Source: Oxyruncus cristatus
Taxonomy: Eukaryota; Chordata; Aves; Passeriformes; Cotingidae
Length of the DNA stretch: 64,000 bases
Reading direction: 5' to 3'
NCBI GenBank assembly: GCA_013399855.1
Contig: VXAY01004335.1
Location: 423,089-487,088, forward strand
Positions 24,835-36,462 of the stretch are shown here, piece after piece (within the stretch, counting starts at the first letter, position 1; each line of letters begins with the position of its first letter). The translations under genes and the position numbers were made by a program. Under the pieces are notes generated by a model. That model had not been told where the DNA came from, did not search any database, and worked only from the letters and a program-made list of their open reading frames with translations.

Positions 24835-25060
24835 TGCTGTAGTCAGCCACAGGCTGCAGGGGTGTGGTGTGGATGGGCTACCAGGCAGCTCTGCCTTGAC
24901 TGACAGCCGGGCTGCAGGACCTGCAGCTCTGCCCTGTGCCCTCAGCACAGGCCTGATGTGATAAGGCAGCCTTACCATACACCTGCAGGGCCAGGCCCAG
25001 CCCTTCCACACACACACACTCACAGTGAGTTGATTCCCACCCATATCAGTAATTCGGCGA
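24835..25060. other. GC-rich patch of unknown origin
   Basis: The sequence changes abruptly from AT-rich to strongly GC-rich, with repeated CTGCAGG and CAGCTCTGCC words and a CA run (CACACACACAC) at about 25009-25020. It then returns to AT-rich. CpG is sparse, so it is not a typical CpG island. The minus frame at 25044-24808 (78 codons) shows no known motif. It may be an old insertion or a conserved element. Confidence 0.4.
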
Positions 25061-25683
25061 GATTCGGATCCAGGATCTCACAGCTGGTTATACAGACTAG
25101 TGTTGATTGGTTTAAGAACAGAAAAAAATGGTACAGAAAGCTCTAGCAAATTTAATGTTAAACATGAAAAATTGAGCTCTCTGATGAAAATGAGCTTTTA
25201 AAGAAAGAGATTTCTCCTCAGGCATTAGCTTGGCCATATTGCAAGCAGTATCATATTAAGATTGCATTTATGATATTAAAAAAAATCTAAAGCAATTTGA
25301 ATTTAATTTGAAACATAAGGAATAAAGCCTGTCACATTACTATTTGTTGATTCATTGATTTTAATGCCTGAAGAAAAATTTTCAATTGCTTTTACTAATA
25401 TCAAAGGACAGAACTGTGCCCAATAATTTCTTCCTCAAGTTCACAATTTATAACAGAGTATTGTAGATATTAGTCTGTATAAATCTGTGTTATGTCTTCT
25501 AAAAGGACCTCCAAAGCTCTCAAATGATGAAGCTATATTCCAAATTATTAATGTGATCCTATAATTATTATTCATGCAGCAGCCAGAGGCTTGGGCTGAA
25601 CTCATAGCTTGACTGTGGTCAGCACAGTGCAAGTATGCTCCATAAAACCAATGTCTTTTTCAAAGAGAAGATTGGTACCCAGT

Positions 25684-25778
25684 GACAGACAAAACAGAGG
25701 CATATGAATTGCCTGAAGGTCAGAGGCAGAACTGGAGATCTGCTCCCCTGTCCTAGCTACAGAATTACACCGCTATGA
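25684..25778 (-). mobile_element. Probable MIR-type (CORE) SINE relic
   Basis: Read on the plus strand, ACAGACAAAACAGAGGCA, then GAATTGCCTGAAGGTCA, GAGGCAGAACTGGAGATCTG and ATTACACCGCT follow in the same order as the reverse complement of the MIR core. The family pattern is roughly 'gaggaaactgaggc...cttgcccaaggtca...ggcagagctgg...actacaccgc'. It is heavily diverged, as expected for an element that old in a bird. A profile search is needed to confirm it. Confidence 0.42.
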
Positions 25779-26353
25779 AGCAGAGTCACCTTCTCTCAAA
25801 TGTTACCCATGTTTTCTTCAATTTAACTCTTCATTGTTTTTTTCCAAGCACTAAATTTTTATTGATGTCAATTTTTCTTTCTCCCCAAAACTGTTGTTGT
25901 GGTTCTGTTTCTTAAAGAATAATAAAATTACCAAAAATCTGCAAATTATGAACAATCTGAAATGTCTGTTTGGAAAAATGTTAAACTCAGAAGTACATTA
26001 TGAGAGGCCCAGCCTCCCCTATTAATATTCTTTGGTGAGCTCTCTATCAATGCTGACAGAAAAGTGTAGGATGGCACTTTTTTTTACCTCCATCAGATTT
26101 GTGGCTGCATCACTACTACTGTGGAAGTAGTTGACATGTTAGCTATACTGGCTTCTTTCTGTCCTCAGTGTTATTGCTGTGCCTATTTCACACTATCTTT
26201 CAACAAGATGTTCAAAATCTTGAATATCATACATCTGCTTTGTACATCAGTCACCCTGAGCCAGCCTGTAACAGTTCTCTCAACAAGAAATAGTTCAGTC
26301 TAAATTGTATTTTTATAACAAAAAAATCATTAATAAGTCATTATATACACTGT

Positions 26354-26370
26354 GAAAGAAAGAAAGAAAG
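26354..26370 (+). repeat. GAAA microsatellite
   Basis: Four consecutive GAAA units plus a G, followed by a GGGAGAAAAGA purine tract. Confidence 0.8.
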
Positions 26371-26645
26371 GGAGAAAAGAATAATCACATTTGTTTCAAT
26401 TATTCATATTTGTATGACATGAAAAGACTGTGCACTGCTGAAGCATAATAAGGCCTGACAAAAGGCAGCCTAGTGCACAGGCATCAGGTTTCCAGTAAGA
26501 GGAGTACATCCAGGTGTCCCCGTTGGCTACAGACACAAGTTATGGCAGTTCTTGCCTCTGTACGTCTACAACAACCACCGCTGCGTGTGGCGTGTGTACA
26601 CCCATGAGATTCCCCCTGGAGCCACGTTTTTGGGGACAAATGAGT

Positions 26646-26901
26646 GATGGGGCAAGGGGCAATGGTCCAGAACTGAAAAAGGGAAGATTTAGATTAGATA
26701 TTAGCAAGAAATTCTTTACTCTGAGGGCAGTGAGTCACTGGAACAGATGGTCCAGAGAAGTTGTGGATTCCCCCATCCATGGAAGTGTTCAAGGCCAGGT
26801 TGGATGAAACTCTGAGCAACCTGGTCTAGTGGAAGGCCTATGGCAAAGAGATTGGATGATCTTTAGGGTCCTTTCAGAACCAAACAATTCTAGGATTCTT
26901 T
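26646..26901 (+). mobile_element. CR1 LINE fragment, 3' end
   Basis: Begins GATGGGGCAAGGGGCAATGG, the CR1 segment encoding the end of ORF2. It continues through TTAGATATTAGCAAGAAATT and GGAAGTGTTCAAGGCCAGGT to a diverged tail, CAATTCTAGGATTCT. It is 5'-truncated and about 256 bases long. A plus-strand open frame starting at 26514 runs into it by chance. Confidence 0.93.
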
Positions 26902-28218
26902 GAAAGGCTAGTAAAAGAACAATAAAATTTTAGCAGAAATCTGTACTTCAATGTTTCTAAGGAGCAACAAATAAAAGACTATTATAATAGGATTCAATAA
27001 TTCTTTTAATGAAGACAATTCTTTAATGAAGATTTAAATTAATAATCTCAAGAGAATACAGATCGAACTGTTTATATTTCAGACTATTAAATGTGTGACC
27101 ACGTCAGAGTAAAACTAGGTAATATGTCACACTGAATTATTTTGCTATTGTTATATCATAAAAGAATATAAGATAAATATATTACTACCAAAAATAGACT
27201 CAATGAACCTTTAAGGTATATGAACATTATTTTTAAAGGCCTAGAGGCTAGTAAGTAAAAGAATTTGCAGAAATCGTGTATTATGTCAAAATCAGTCTGT
27301 AAAAACACTATGAACAATTCAAGGCATGTGATATGGTTCTAAATTAAAGAAACTTGAGGGGTGAGAGCGCTTCATGTAATGTATGTGTTTGCAAGTTCTG
27401 CCCATGTATGTGCGTGGGCACACTTTATAGATGAGCTGGTTTTCCTCTTAGCACATAACCCATATTTGCAAAGGGTGGTCAATTCAGATACAAGAAGTTT
27501 CATTCATCTATGGTACTTACACAAAAGTTGTTAATTTCTTCGTTTTCTAGTATAATGAAATTCTGAGCCTGGAACTTCCCTAGTACCTCAGTTCAGATGG
27601 AAAATGGGTGTTCAATTTTGGTGTAAAGTTGAGGTTTTGAATTCAGTGGGCCTAAGACTTCATTATTTGTTTTCACGTCTACCTCAGGCTGATATTTTAC
27701 AATAATTAACATCTGAGATGATTGAAATGAAAGGCAATTCTCCTTTAACACATAATTCATGTGGGATTTTATACACACCCATTTTTAACAAATGGAAACC
27801 AATTACTGAGTATTGGTTATTATTTTGTGAAACATAACATATACTGGGAGAGGAACTAAACAGACTTACAACACTTCAGATGGGAAAAAAAATATTATTA
27901 ACAAGGAATTTCAAAATTTTCACATTACTTTCCATTATAGTCCAGTTAAACTCAGTGGAAATAAATGAACTGACCTTTTTGGCAACTATGAACAGCATAT
28001 GTTCCTGAACTCTTTACTGTATTGGCAGTTTTTACTTTGGTTTTCCTTCCAATTAAATATAAGAAACATCCTCTTCCTCTCTGTTTCTGCTTCCCTATAA
28101 CATACTGAACATAACAAAAATGGAGTTTGTGCAGTCTCTTACTTTCCTCATCTGTGGAGAGTGAATGAACACTGATCAGTGACTACAGCTGCAATGGAAG
28201 TGGATTGGGTTTTCAGGA

Positions 28219-28283
28219 AGTGTAAATCAGGTGTAAATCAATTTCCATCAATAAAGCTATGCCAAATTATTACAGCTGAAAAG
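28219..28283. repeat. Possible ancient amniote interspersed repeat relic
   Basis: GTGTAAATCAGGTGTAAATC, then TTTCCATCAATAAAGCTATG and TTATTACAGCTGA, follow the order of an old CR1/L3-like 3' end shared by amniotes. The family pattern is 'gtgtaaatcaggagtaactccattgaagtcaatggagctac...acaccagctga'. The relic is short and diverged. Confidence 0.35.
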
Positions 28284-28520
28284 CACTAGTGTATTTTTTA
28301 AATTATTACAAAGAAATCAAAAGTTATTTCAGAAAAAAAATGGATAAACAATAATCACAATGTGCTCAGAATCTAATTAATGTAAAAAAGTGGCTTGCAA
28401 AATAATTTAATTAATATTTTTCTTAGAGATTGTGGTGTTTTGGGATATAGTAGCTGCTTTCCTGTCATGCAAAAATACCAGGCAGGCAACAAGAGAAACT
28501 CAGAATGTAATGGTTCAAAA

Positions 28521-28545
28521 GTATATATATATATGTATGTATGTG
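28521..28545 (+). repeat. TA / TGTA microsatellite
   Basis: A run of TA units passes into TGTA units (GTATATATATATATGTATGT). Confidence 0.85.
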
Positions 28546-28606
28546 CTATTTTTCACTAATTTCTGTTGTATAGTGAAAAAGTAATTTTCTGGCATTGAGG
28601 GTATTT

Positions 28607-28661
28607 AGAATCATAGAATTGTTAAGGCGAGAAAAGACCTCCAAGATGATTGAGACCAGTT
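28607..28661 (-). mobile_element. CR1 LINE fragment, extreme 3' tail
   Basis: AGAATCATAGAATTGTTAAG, then GAAAAGACCTCCAAGATGAT, is the last ~55 bases of a CR1 in reverse orientation. Nothing upstream of the 3' UTR end is kept. Confidence 0.82.
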
Positions 28662-30947
28662 ATTTAATTTTTTTCCAGAGTACAAAGTCTAATTTTGCTG
28701 ATGATAAATCAGAAAAGAATATGAAAACAATGTTAAGAGAAGGTTTGAGGATATAATGCCCATAATCTGCCTGATAATTGTGTTGATGCCATATTCCTTA
28801 TTAATAAAACTTAGAAAAACCCCTCCATATTACTTTGTATAGAAATGCTATCTCTAAAACTGATTGTAAATGTATTTTCCCCTTCCTTTTTTTGAGTTTT
28901 AGAGACTGAATTTTCTTCCAGATAACCACAACTACATAAACAATGGTGATCTTCATTCTGTATCACAATAAATCAATAACAGTTTCATAATGAACAGTGC
29001 GTTTCAGATAAGTTGTTCATTATAAGACTGATGAAAACACATGTTACTGAGAAGGCAAGAACATAAAATACTTGTCAAACATAAAACCTTACAAATTTTC
29101 TTTTAGGAAGGTATATAAAGGATTGTCAGAATGTCAGGATTCTTAGCTATAGGCAAAAAAAGGAGTAGTTCATTCTGTTTCAACAGTAGTGGAATACACT
29201 GCCTAGGCAATCAATTATAATTGACATTTGGTCAGGAGTATCCATAGAGTAGAGGATGAGCACTTTCCATTGTCAGTTGCTAATCAATGCCTTCTGTAAA
29301 CTTAACTCAGAGATTGTATTTTTGTTTACACCTAACTAGAATTAAAATTAAGCAGCAATCCTAATTATTGACTCCTGTTAATAATGCAGTAGAGTTACTT
29401 GGTTCTCTTTCACATGAGTGGCCGTGCTCTCAATGGTGTGATGAAAGTGTAGACTTTTAGAATTACATAAAAACTTTCAGAATTTGACTGTGTAGTGACA
29501 CAATGCAGCTCCTATAAAATGACAACAAATCAAGGTTTTTCAGCTATGCTTCAGATCAGTAGTGTCAGTTTGAACAAGCCACACAGAGGAAAATATTCAA
29601 ACTTAAATGTCAAGAAAGTAATGCTGGCCACTGCTGTAACTTTCTCTTAGGTACTCTGGTGCCTGCCTTCAGACATTCCAGTTTGAAAAGGTTGTCTTTA
29701 ACCTCCAGCTATTGTAAATTCACCTTTCATCTGAGTTTGGCTGCACAGAAATAAATAAGAATGTTTCTGTTGACAAAAGAACATTAAGAGCAGTCTATGT
29801 ATAATAGAGATTTTGTAACAGTTTTCTATTTTTGCCTGAAATTCTTCCAATTAATAATATTAGAACAGGGAGAAAAACATTGTTCCTGCCCTTCAATACA
29901 AGATATGAACTGACAGAGAAATCCAAAAGAATCGCTACAGATCTATTAGTAATAAAACTTTAGTGTTGTGAACTCTGATTGTGGTCTTAATGAACTTAAT
30001 CAAGTTCTGCCTTAAAGCAAATGACAAGTTTTATCCTCACTGTTTTGATGTGTATCCTAAAGGAACACAGCTCCAGCTGTTTTTTTCCAGCTTGCAGAAA
30101 TTTTTTTTTCTATTTTTTTAACAAGGAACAGTCCATTTTCCCTGTCTGCTGTTGATGTCCTTTATGCCTGCTCAAGTTTCATTTTGCTCCTTTCTTTTCC
30201 TTCCAGGAGATTACCTTTCCTTCTTGTGTTAGATTTTCAAAATCATGCACAACATTGTGAACAACGCAAAAGAAAGGAACTGTTTCTCAGACCAGTTTGT
30301 TAGCTGCCATTCCATTCCATGAAAAGGCAGACCTAGCCTGGAAATCAACACAACTGCAAAGCCTCTGGTCCATGGAGAGTTGTTTGGTATGAGATGGAGG
30401 CTGAGCCATTTGTCCAAGAAAAAGGTGCTGTGATCATTTTAGAACTGACAAAAAAATTAAAAAGATGAGGGCGTTAACAATATCAACTCTTCCTAATACG
30501 AAATAAGTCTAATACAGTAGACTCTATTAAACTCCACATGGGTATCTCTGACTCCTTTGTTTGACCCTTTAAACAGATCATGGTGAGCACATTCTAATAG
30601 CCAAAGTCCAGAAATAGAGAAGGCAGAAGTCACATAAGCGAAATCCTAGAGGAAAGGCTGCAATTTCTTGCATTGCCTAGTAGACATTTCACTTGAAACA
30701 ACTGAAAGCTTCACTTGAAATTAGCCTCATTACAAACATTGTTATGTGCAATTTAAAGAAACTCCCAGCTTTAAGAAATCCAGCTTATCTATTTTTAACA
30801 CTTCTTAAGATAAACTATCAGCCAGCTCACTCACACACATGGTCTATTTACAAAGAGACACAGTAATGAACATTTTACCTTTGAAACATAAAGTTGCGTG
30901 CCATAGATTCATGGGTTTTAACCAGGGGCTGCTCTAACAGCTCGCCA
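28662..30947. other. Unannotated AT-rich sequence
   Basis: About 2.3 kb with no recognised element. The only long frame, 30229-30417 on the minus strand (62 codons), shows no motif. Confidence 0.6.
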
Positions 30948-31283
30948 GAACCTTTCATTCTCTAACTGGAACAACCCCAAGTCCTTCATCCTGTTCTCAT
31001 ACTGGAGGTTTTCCATCCCCCAGTCACCTTCATAGCCCTCCTCCTCAAACAGGTCCTTGTCTTCCTGATGCTTGGGGGTCCAGTACTCCAGGTGGGGTCT
31101 GATGAGAGTAGAGTAGAGGGGCAGAATCAGCTCCCTTGACCTGCTGTCCACACCCATTTTGATGCAGCCCAGGATTCAGAAAGTTGGCTTTCTGGTCTGA
31201 AAGCACACACTGATGGCTCAGGTCAAGCTTCTTATCAACCTACACCCTGATGTCTTTCACCTCAGGTCTGCTCTCATCTACAC
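30948..31283 (-). mobile_element. CR1 LINE fragment, internal ORF2 C-terminal piece
   Basis: Read right to left, this encodes the ORF2 C-terminal region. SRELILPLYSTLIRPHLEYW is clear at about 31140-31080, followed by the family's KDLGLFQLE block near 30985. It lacks the 3' UTR tail. Either the element was cut at the 3' side by a later deletion or the tail has decayed beyond recognition. The left edge (about 30920-30950) is uncertain. Confidence 0.88.
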
Positions 31284-31363
31284 ATTAAAGCTCTTTCTAC
31301 ACACAAGCAGTTACTTTCTTACTTGCTCTATATACCTTCCTAAATAAGAGGTCTGATGTATTA

Positions 31364-31416
31364 GATGCATCATCAGATGCATCATCAGAGGCATCTGATG
31401 ATGCTGATGCATCATT
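31364..31416. repeat. GATGCATCATCA tandem repeat with overlapping hairpin
   Basis: Two exact 12-base units, GATGCATCATCA, lie at 31364-31375 and 31376-31387. The segment GCATCATCAG (31379-31388) pairs exactly with CTGATGATGC (31395-31404) across a 6-base loop. A further TGATGCATCATT follows to 31416. The whole block is built from GATG/CATC words. Confidence 0.85.
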
Positions 31417-32974
31417 AGCACACCTGTGAAGACAGAAAGTTGTTTAATATTGCTTTCTGTGTCTTCTAGAAAACAGTGAGCCTTGATTTGAGATGGGAGT
31501 CTGTGTAGCATGAAGGTAATTGGAGGTAGCAAGTAAAGATTGTTACATGATTAAAATATTCAGTGAATGTGTTTATTTTTAGTACTGGACACTTAGGCTA
31601 TGACTAGAGTGGTAAATAAAACATGTTTGGGATCAGTTCCTTGCGCTGAAGACAGGTGGCATGGAATGGCCTCTATCTATGCTATTTAATTCTCGTTTTT
31701 TCACCATTTTCCAGCCATGCTCAGGATTTGCATGGAGAGTGTTATCTGGCCCAAGACAAAACCATGCAAGGAATTATTCCAACATTATAACTGTATAAAT
31801 AATCAAGTTCTAATGTCCCAGAACTGTTCACTTCCTAAGCCTTTTTAACTTATTCATTTGATTTTATTGTATATATTTAGTATCAAGGATCAAATTCCTG
31901 TTCTGTTTCTGCTTTGCATAGGTGCTGAGAACAAGAGCTAACAATTATAAGTTTTGGGGTTTTTTCAAGTCCGGAAGAAAATTTGTTTTGTTTTCCCAGG
32001 TTTTTTGCTAAGTTGATGAAGAAATGATAACAGAAACAAAAAGATTTAACCTCTTATTTCAGACACAAGTGAAAATAAGGATGCAGAAAACTTTGGTCAG
32101 ACCAAACTGATGTAGCTCAGTATCCCTCCTCTGACAGGAGTAGCAACTGATATCTGTGGAACACTATGAGAAGAAAATAGTGGTTGTTATTTATGGCATA
32201 CATTTTCATGTTCTGCTGCCAAAAAAAAAAGTCAGATACGATGTGGGAAGTAAAAAGACTGTTCCCTGAATAATTAAATTAAGGATACTTGCTTTTCTTG
32301 ATTAATGTTGTGCAATATGCCCTCATTTGCAACATCCCAAGCTATGGAAGAGCTAAGACTGTCTCATAAAGAAATTATATATGTTTTCCAGATTCTCCAA
32401 AACATTCTTCTGTGACGTGCTTTGTCTCTTTATAAGCTATGTGCTTACTGATTGGTTGGTACATCCTCAGCAAGCCTTGTAGAGACAGATGTTGTGTCCT
32501 CTGTCAGAAGATACTTATTTCTTCTTTTCAATATCAATTTTTACTAAACTTGTAATTTCCTTGACACTTCTGTTAAAAAACATTGGGATTCAACCCTAAA
32601 TTCAAAAGGTCTTTGGAAGACATTGACTGGCAGAGGAACAGATGGACTGTAATTCACATTAAAATTATCTTCAAAAAAGTTAATTAAACATTACCAGTTA
32701 AATGTAATCATAATCCCTTCTCTTTATATACATCCATCCAGAAATAACATTTTAGAAGTGCTTCTATTTGCATACAATCCATTAGTTTCAGTATGTTAAA
32801 TGAGGTTTCTTTCTAGCTTTAAAAATAACATATGTGAATTCAAGCTAATAAATAATCAATTTAACAAAAAACTAAAATAGAAAGAGGAGGCAGCTTTTAT
32901 TTTCTCTGTGTATGACAGGCTGAAAACTGAGTTAGTAGGCTGCCATGCTTGGTATTTTAGGGAGACAGCAATAG

Positions 32975-33017
32975 GGTCACATATGTCCTGTCAATAAGGT
33001 CACATATGTCCTGTCAA
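32975..33017 (+). repeat. 23-bp tandem duplication
   Basis: GGTCACATATGTCCTGTCAA occurs at 32975 and again 23 bases later at 32998, the first copy being followed by a 3-base linker. The two copies are identical over 20 bases, which suggests a recent slippage or duplication. Confidence 0.9.
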
Positions 33018-34510
33018 GTAAGTTTTCTTGCAGTTGCAATTGATATTGCTAACAATCTTGGTAAAGGAAAGTAGCTGTCATCCCCCTGATACCCACTTCA
33101 GTATTGCTGAAGTGAACAGGAGGACTCTACTGACTTAAAAATTGTCTGAGTTTTGGCATATTTTCAAAGCTGGTGTTTTCCATCAAGTAATAAAGTTGTA
33201 GGATCAAGCTAGCTCTTACCTCTGCTCAGGAATTACCCACCTCAAGTCCTGCTTGCTCACTCAATGGGTTTCCTTGTCACATCCCTTCTGGTGTGGCAAT
33301 GAAACCTCAGTGAAAACTGTCCTTGTAAGGACTTCCTTTTGAAGGAATGCAGGGGCGGGGAGGTTACTGTGGTGTGCTCTAGTATGTCTGGATGGTCAGA
33401 GGATAAGGACTAGCAAATGCACTGCAGAACGCAGAGAAATGCTGCCAGCTGCTATGGACACAGCCTGAGTATGCACTTACACCTTGCTTACTCTTTTGAG
33501 GCACAGGCTGTTCTGTTGCGCTGGGAAACACTTCAAACGATCTACTAATTAATAATACCATTTACATTTCCTGCTTATTGTTTTTTCCAACTGATTTAAT
33601 ATCCATATGCATGTAATACATTAGGGCATCCAATTCTTATTGACCACAATGCAGCTGTGTAATTTAAATGTATATCAAATCAACAGCTGCACTTACTGGT
33701 TTATTTCTAAACCAAAAACATCCAAAATACATGATAACACAATCTGTATATTCAAACCTAATAAACTATCATATTTTTCCCAGTGCTATAGCGTCTATGG
33801 GTTTACCATACAAAAATGAAGAATCTTTGACACAAATATTGACTTAGTCACAGTTCATTCATTAGGAAAATTTCTCAGGCCTAACTTTTTCCTGCTTGCA
33901 TTTCTGTAGAGCTAAACACCTTTATTTAGTCAACACCATGGACTTTTGGGAAGGGGGATTACATTTGGGAAAATAACTTTTTGTGTTTACATGGGAAAAT
34001 ACTATAAAAACCTTTCAGCTATGTATTCTTTCATAGAAGTACATTTTGCATATAATTACAAAAACCTAAGGTTTAAGAGACTAGGCATTACAAACATGAA
34101 TACATGAGACTGAAAAAATTTGATAGGAATGTTTTGTGCACTGAAAACATTTTACATTAGCTGCACAATGATTTTTTCCATCCTTATAAACTCTCTTTAA
34201 TAGACTGTACTGTTCCCACCTCATTTACTTATCTACTCAACTGAAGTGAAGAAGAAAAATAATTTAAAGGCCAGCAAACTTTGAAAATGTGCTTTATTGA
34301 ATTTGTTGCTATTTTAAATAGAAAGAAATTAAGGCAGTATGTGCCCTGGATAGATTTCTAATCACCATGGCAGCATGCATATAGGTACAGGCAGAATTTT
34401 CCTGTCAGAGGTGTTATCACATTACCTCTTTTTCAGTCCTTGTGGAAATAAATCATCAGAACCAGGTACCACTACTTAACTACTCAGTGTGTCCTGAGAA
34501 GCAGATGCAG

Positions 34511-34661
34511 TAAATTCTACTTCTGTGACCTTTTCAGTATTCTGTGTTTTGACTGAGTGTCCATTCTAGTCACAGGTTGCTGAGGTCACAAATAGAAGAA
34601 GATAGGAATGGCAAGCGAATCAAATTACAGAATACTAAAAAGGTCAGAGTGGTACCATTTA
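34511..34661. repeat. Long imperfect palindrome
   Basis: Bases 34511-34567 and the reverse complement of 34605-34661 align without gaps at about 42 of 57 positions (my hand count), around a 37-base loop. The best-matched core is GACCTTTTCAGTATTCTGT (34527-34545) against the reverse complement of 34627-34645. No TA or other clear target-site duplication was established at the outer edges. It could be a decayed foldback (MITE-like) transposon, or a foldback-RNA source, or a conserved non-coding element. No transposase is nearby. Confidence 0.7.
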
Positions 34662-35873
34662 TATTACCCTTCACAGAACAGATGAGGCAGAAAAAGTCTC
34701 TGTCTCACAACAAAACTTATAATGATTCAGTAAACAGCACCAGTGACCAACTCTAGTTTGTGCCAAAGAGATGCACTATAAAGAAATATCTATAATATCC
34801 AACGTTCACATTTGGGACTGTGATACCATTATATATAAAAATAAAGTATTTTGGAAGGTATGTTGTTTTACAATAGTGTAATTAATTTCAGAAATAAATT
34901 TGAATAAAATCTTTCTGAAACAAATTTCAAAATTACATTCAACGAAACCAAATAAATTGGTGTTTCTGTATCCATGTCATAACTTTTTTCGTATGTATTT
35001 TATACACATTGCAGTATGATGCACTAATTTTCATGTAAGATTATGGTTTTTGATTGAAATTCCCGGGCAGCAAATAGTCATCATAGAATTTCAAAAGATC
35101 ACTGCAAAGCATAAATTTTCCAGTCTACTGTTGGATTAATATTTATCAGTACATGTAATTAAGATTTTGTATCAGTTGGTGAGTCCTTAACTCTTCTTTC
35201 AGTCCTCTACATCAACCCAATTTTGGAACCAATTTTTCAAAATGTTGATATTATCCATTATTATTTCTATAGTATATTCAAAATTCTGTAGCAAGTGCAA
35301 TGATGTGGCAGGGTTCTTTCAATTGCTGTGTGATGTATTTACTCATCAATCATTTTTCTTCTCTCTCTTTTCATTTTTTTTAATAATAGCTAATATCAAA
35401 ATAGCTAAATCTGACTTTAAAATGTAAAATCTTTAGGGTTTCCAGGAAGTTTTTCCTTTGATCAAAAGCGCAACAATGTAACCTGAGTAAAGCAGCTTTA
35501 TACAATAAGTTCTTTGTAATGCAATAAAAATGGTGACCAGACAGCTGTGGAACTAAAGTCTTATGACTGGTAACAAACCAGTTCTCAGCAGCAGAGAATT
35601 AGCTGTCATGTTGGGAGCAGAAAACGCTGAAAGCATATAGCTCATAGTAATGCAGAACATCCACTTCATACTTGGTACAATCTCTTCTCTATTATATAAA
35701 GATTTTCTAGGTCATGCTACCTTATTTTTCAGAACACCCAGATATAGGTCTCTGGCCCATCCACCTTCTTTCCCTGCATTGCTTGCAGGCTTTTGATACT
35801 TCTGGGACAATGGTTTACTTAAAGGAGGCAAGGGAATGTACTTGGGCCAGTTTTCTTCTAGTTCTTATTTACC

Positions 35874-36462
35874 ATAGAAATCATAGAATGGTTTGAAGGG
35901 ATCTCAAACCATTGAAGGGATCTCAAAAATGATCTAGTTCCAAACCCCTGCTATTGGTAGGGATGCTGACTACTGGATCAAGTTGCTCAAAGCCCCATCC
36001 AACCTGGCCTTGAACACTTCCGGGGATGAGGCATCCACAGCTTCTCAGGGCAACCTGTTCCAGTGCCTCACTACCCTCTGAATAAAGAATTTCTTCATAA
36101 TATCTAGTCTAAATGTCTCCTCTTTTTGTTCAAAACCATTCCCCCTTCTCCTATCACTACTCGACCACGTCAAAAGTTGTTCTTCCTCTTTTTTATAAGC
36201 CTCATTTAAGTACTGGAAGGCCATAATGAGTTCTCCCCTTCTGCAGGCTGAACAGCCCCAACTCCCCCTGCTTGTCTTCATAGGAGTGAGAGATGTTCCA
36301 TCCCTCTGATAATCTTCATGGCCCTACTCTGGATTCAGCACTCCAGGGTGGGTCTCACAAGGGCAGAGTACAGGGGGAGAATCATCTCCCTCAGTCTGGT
36401 GGTCACTCCTCTTGTGATGCAGCCCAGGATGTGATTGGCCTCCTGGACTGCAGGTGCACACA
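35874..36462 (-). mobile_element. CR1 LINE fragment, ORF2 C-terminus and 3' tail
   Basis: The left edge, ATAGAAATCATAGAATGG, is the 3' tail. Going right it passes the 3' UTR/ORF2 end (GGCCTTGAACACTTCCGGGG) and the RR..LD..KKFF block at about 36100. It then reaches the ORF2 region whose complement begins GCAGTCCAGGAGGCCAATCA near 36455. A 21-base partial duplication of TTTGAAGGGATCTCAAA lies in the tail at 35892-35927. The minus frame 36281-36045 keeps part of the ORF2 end open. 5'-truncated. Confidence 0.94.

Larger units (their letters stand above)
16434..26645. other. Long stretch of unannotated sequence
   Basis: About 10 kb, the second-longest interval here without a recognised CR1 or LTR. 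It holds a perfect hairpin at 17586-17615, an A-rich block at 18591-18673, a poly-T run at 22561-22580, a GC-rich patch at 24835-25060, a MIR-like relic at 25684-25778 and a GAAA run at 26354-26370. Open frames are mostly 60-113 codons, lie on both strands, and none shows a known motif. Confidence 0.6.
26902..28606. other. Unannotated AT-rich sequence
   Basis: About 1.7 kb with a possible ancient-repeat relic at 28219-28283 and a TA/TGTA microsatellite at 28521-28545. No gene is supported. Confidence 0.6.
31284..35873. other. Unannotated sequence with local repeats and a palindrome
   Basis: About 4.6 kb of AT-rich DNA. Its visible structures are a 12-base tandem/hairpin cluster (31364-31416), a 23-base tandem duplication (32975-33017) and a long imperfect palindrome (34511-34661). 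No coding sequence is supported. Confidence 0.6.
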
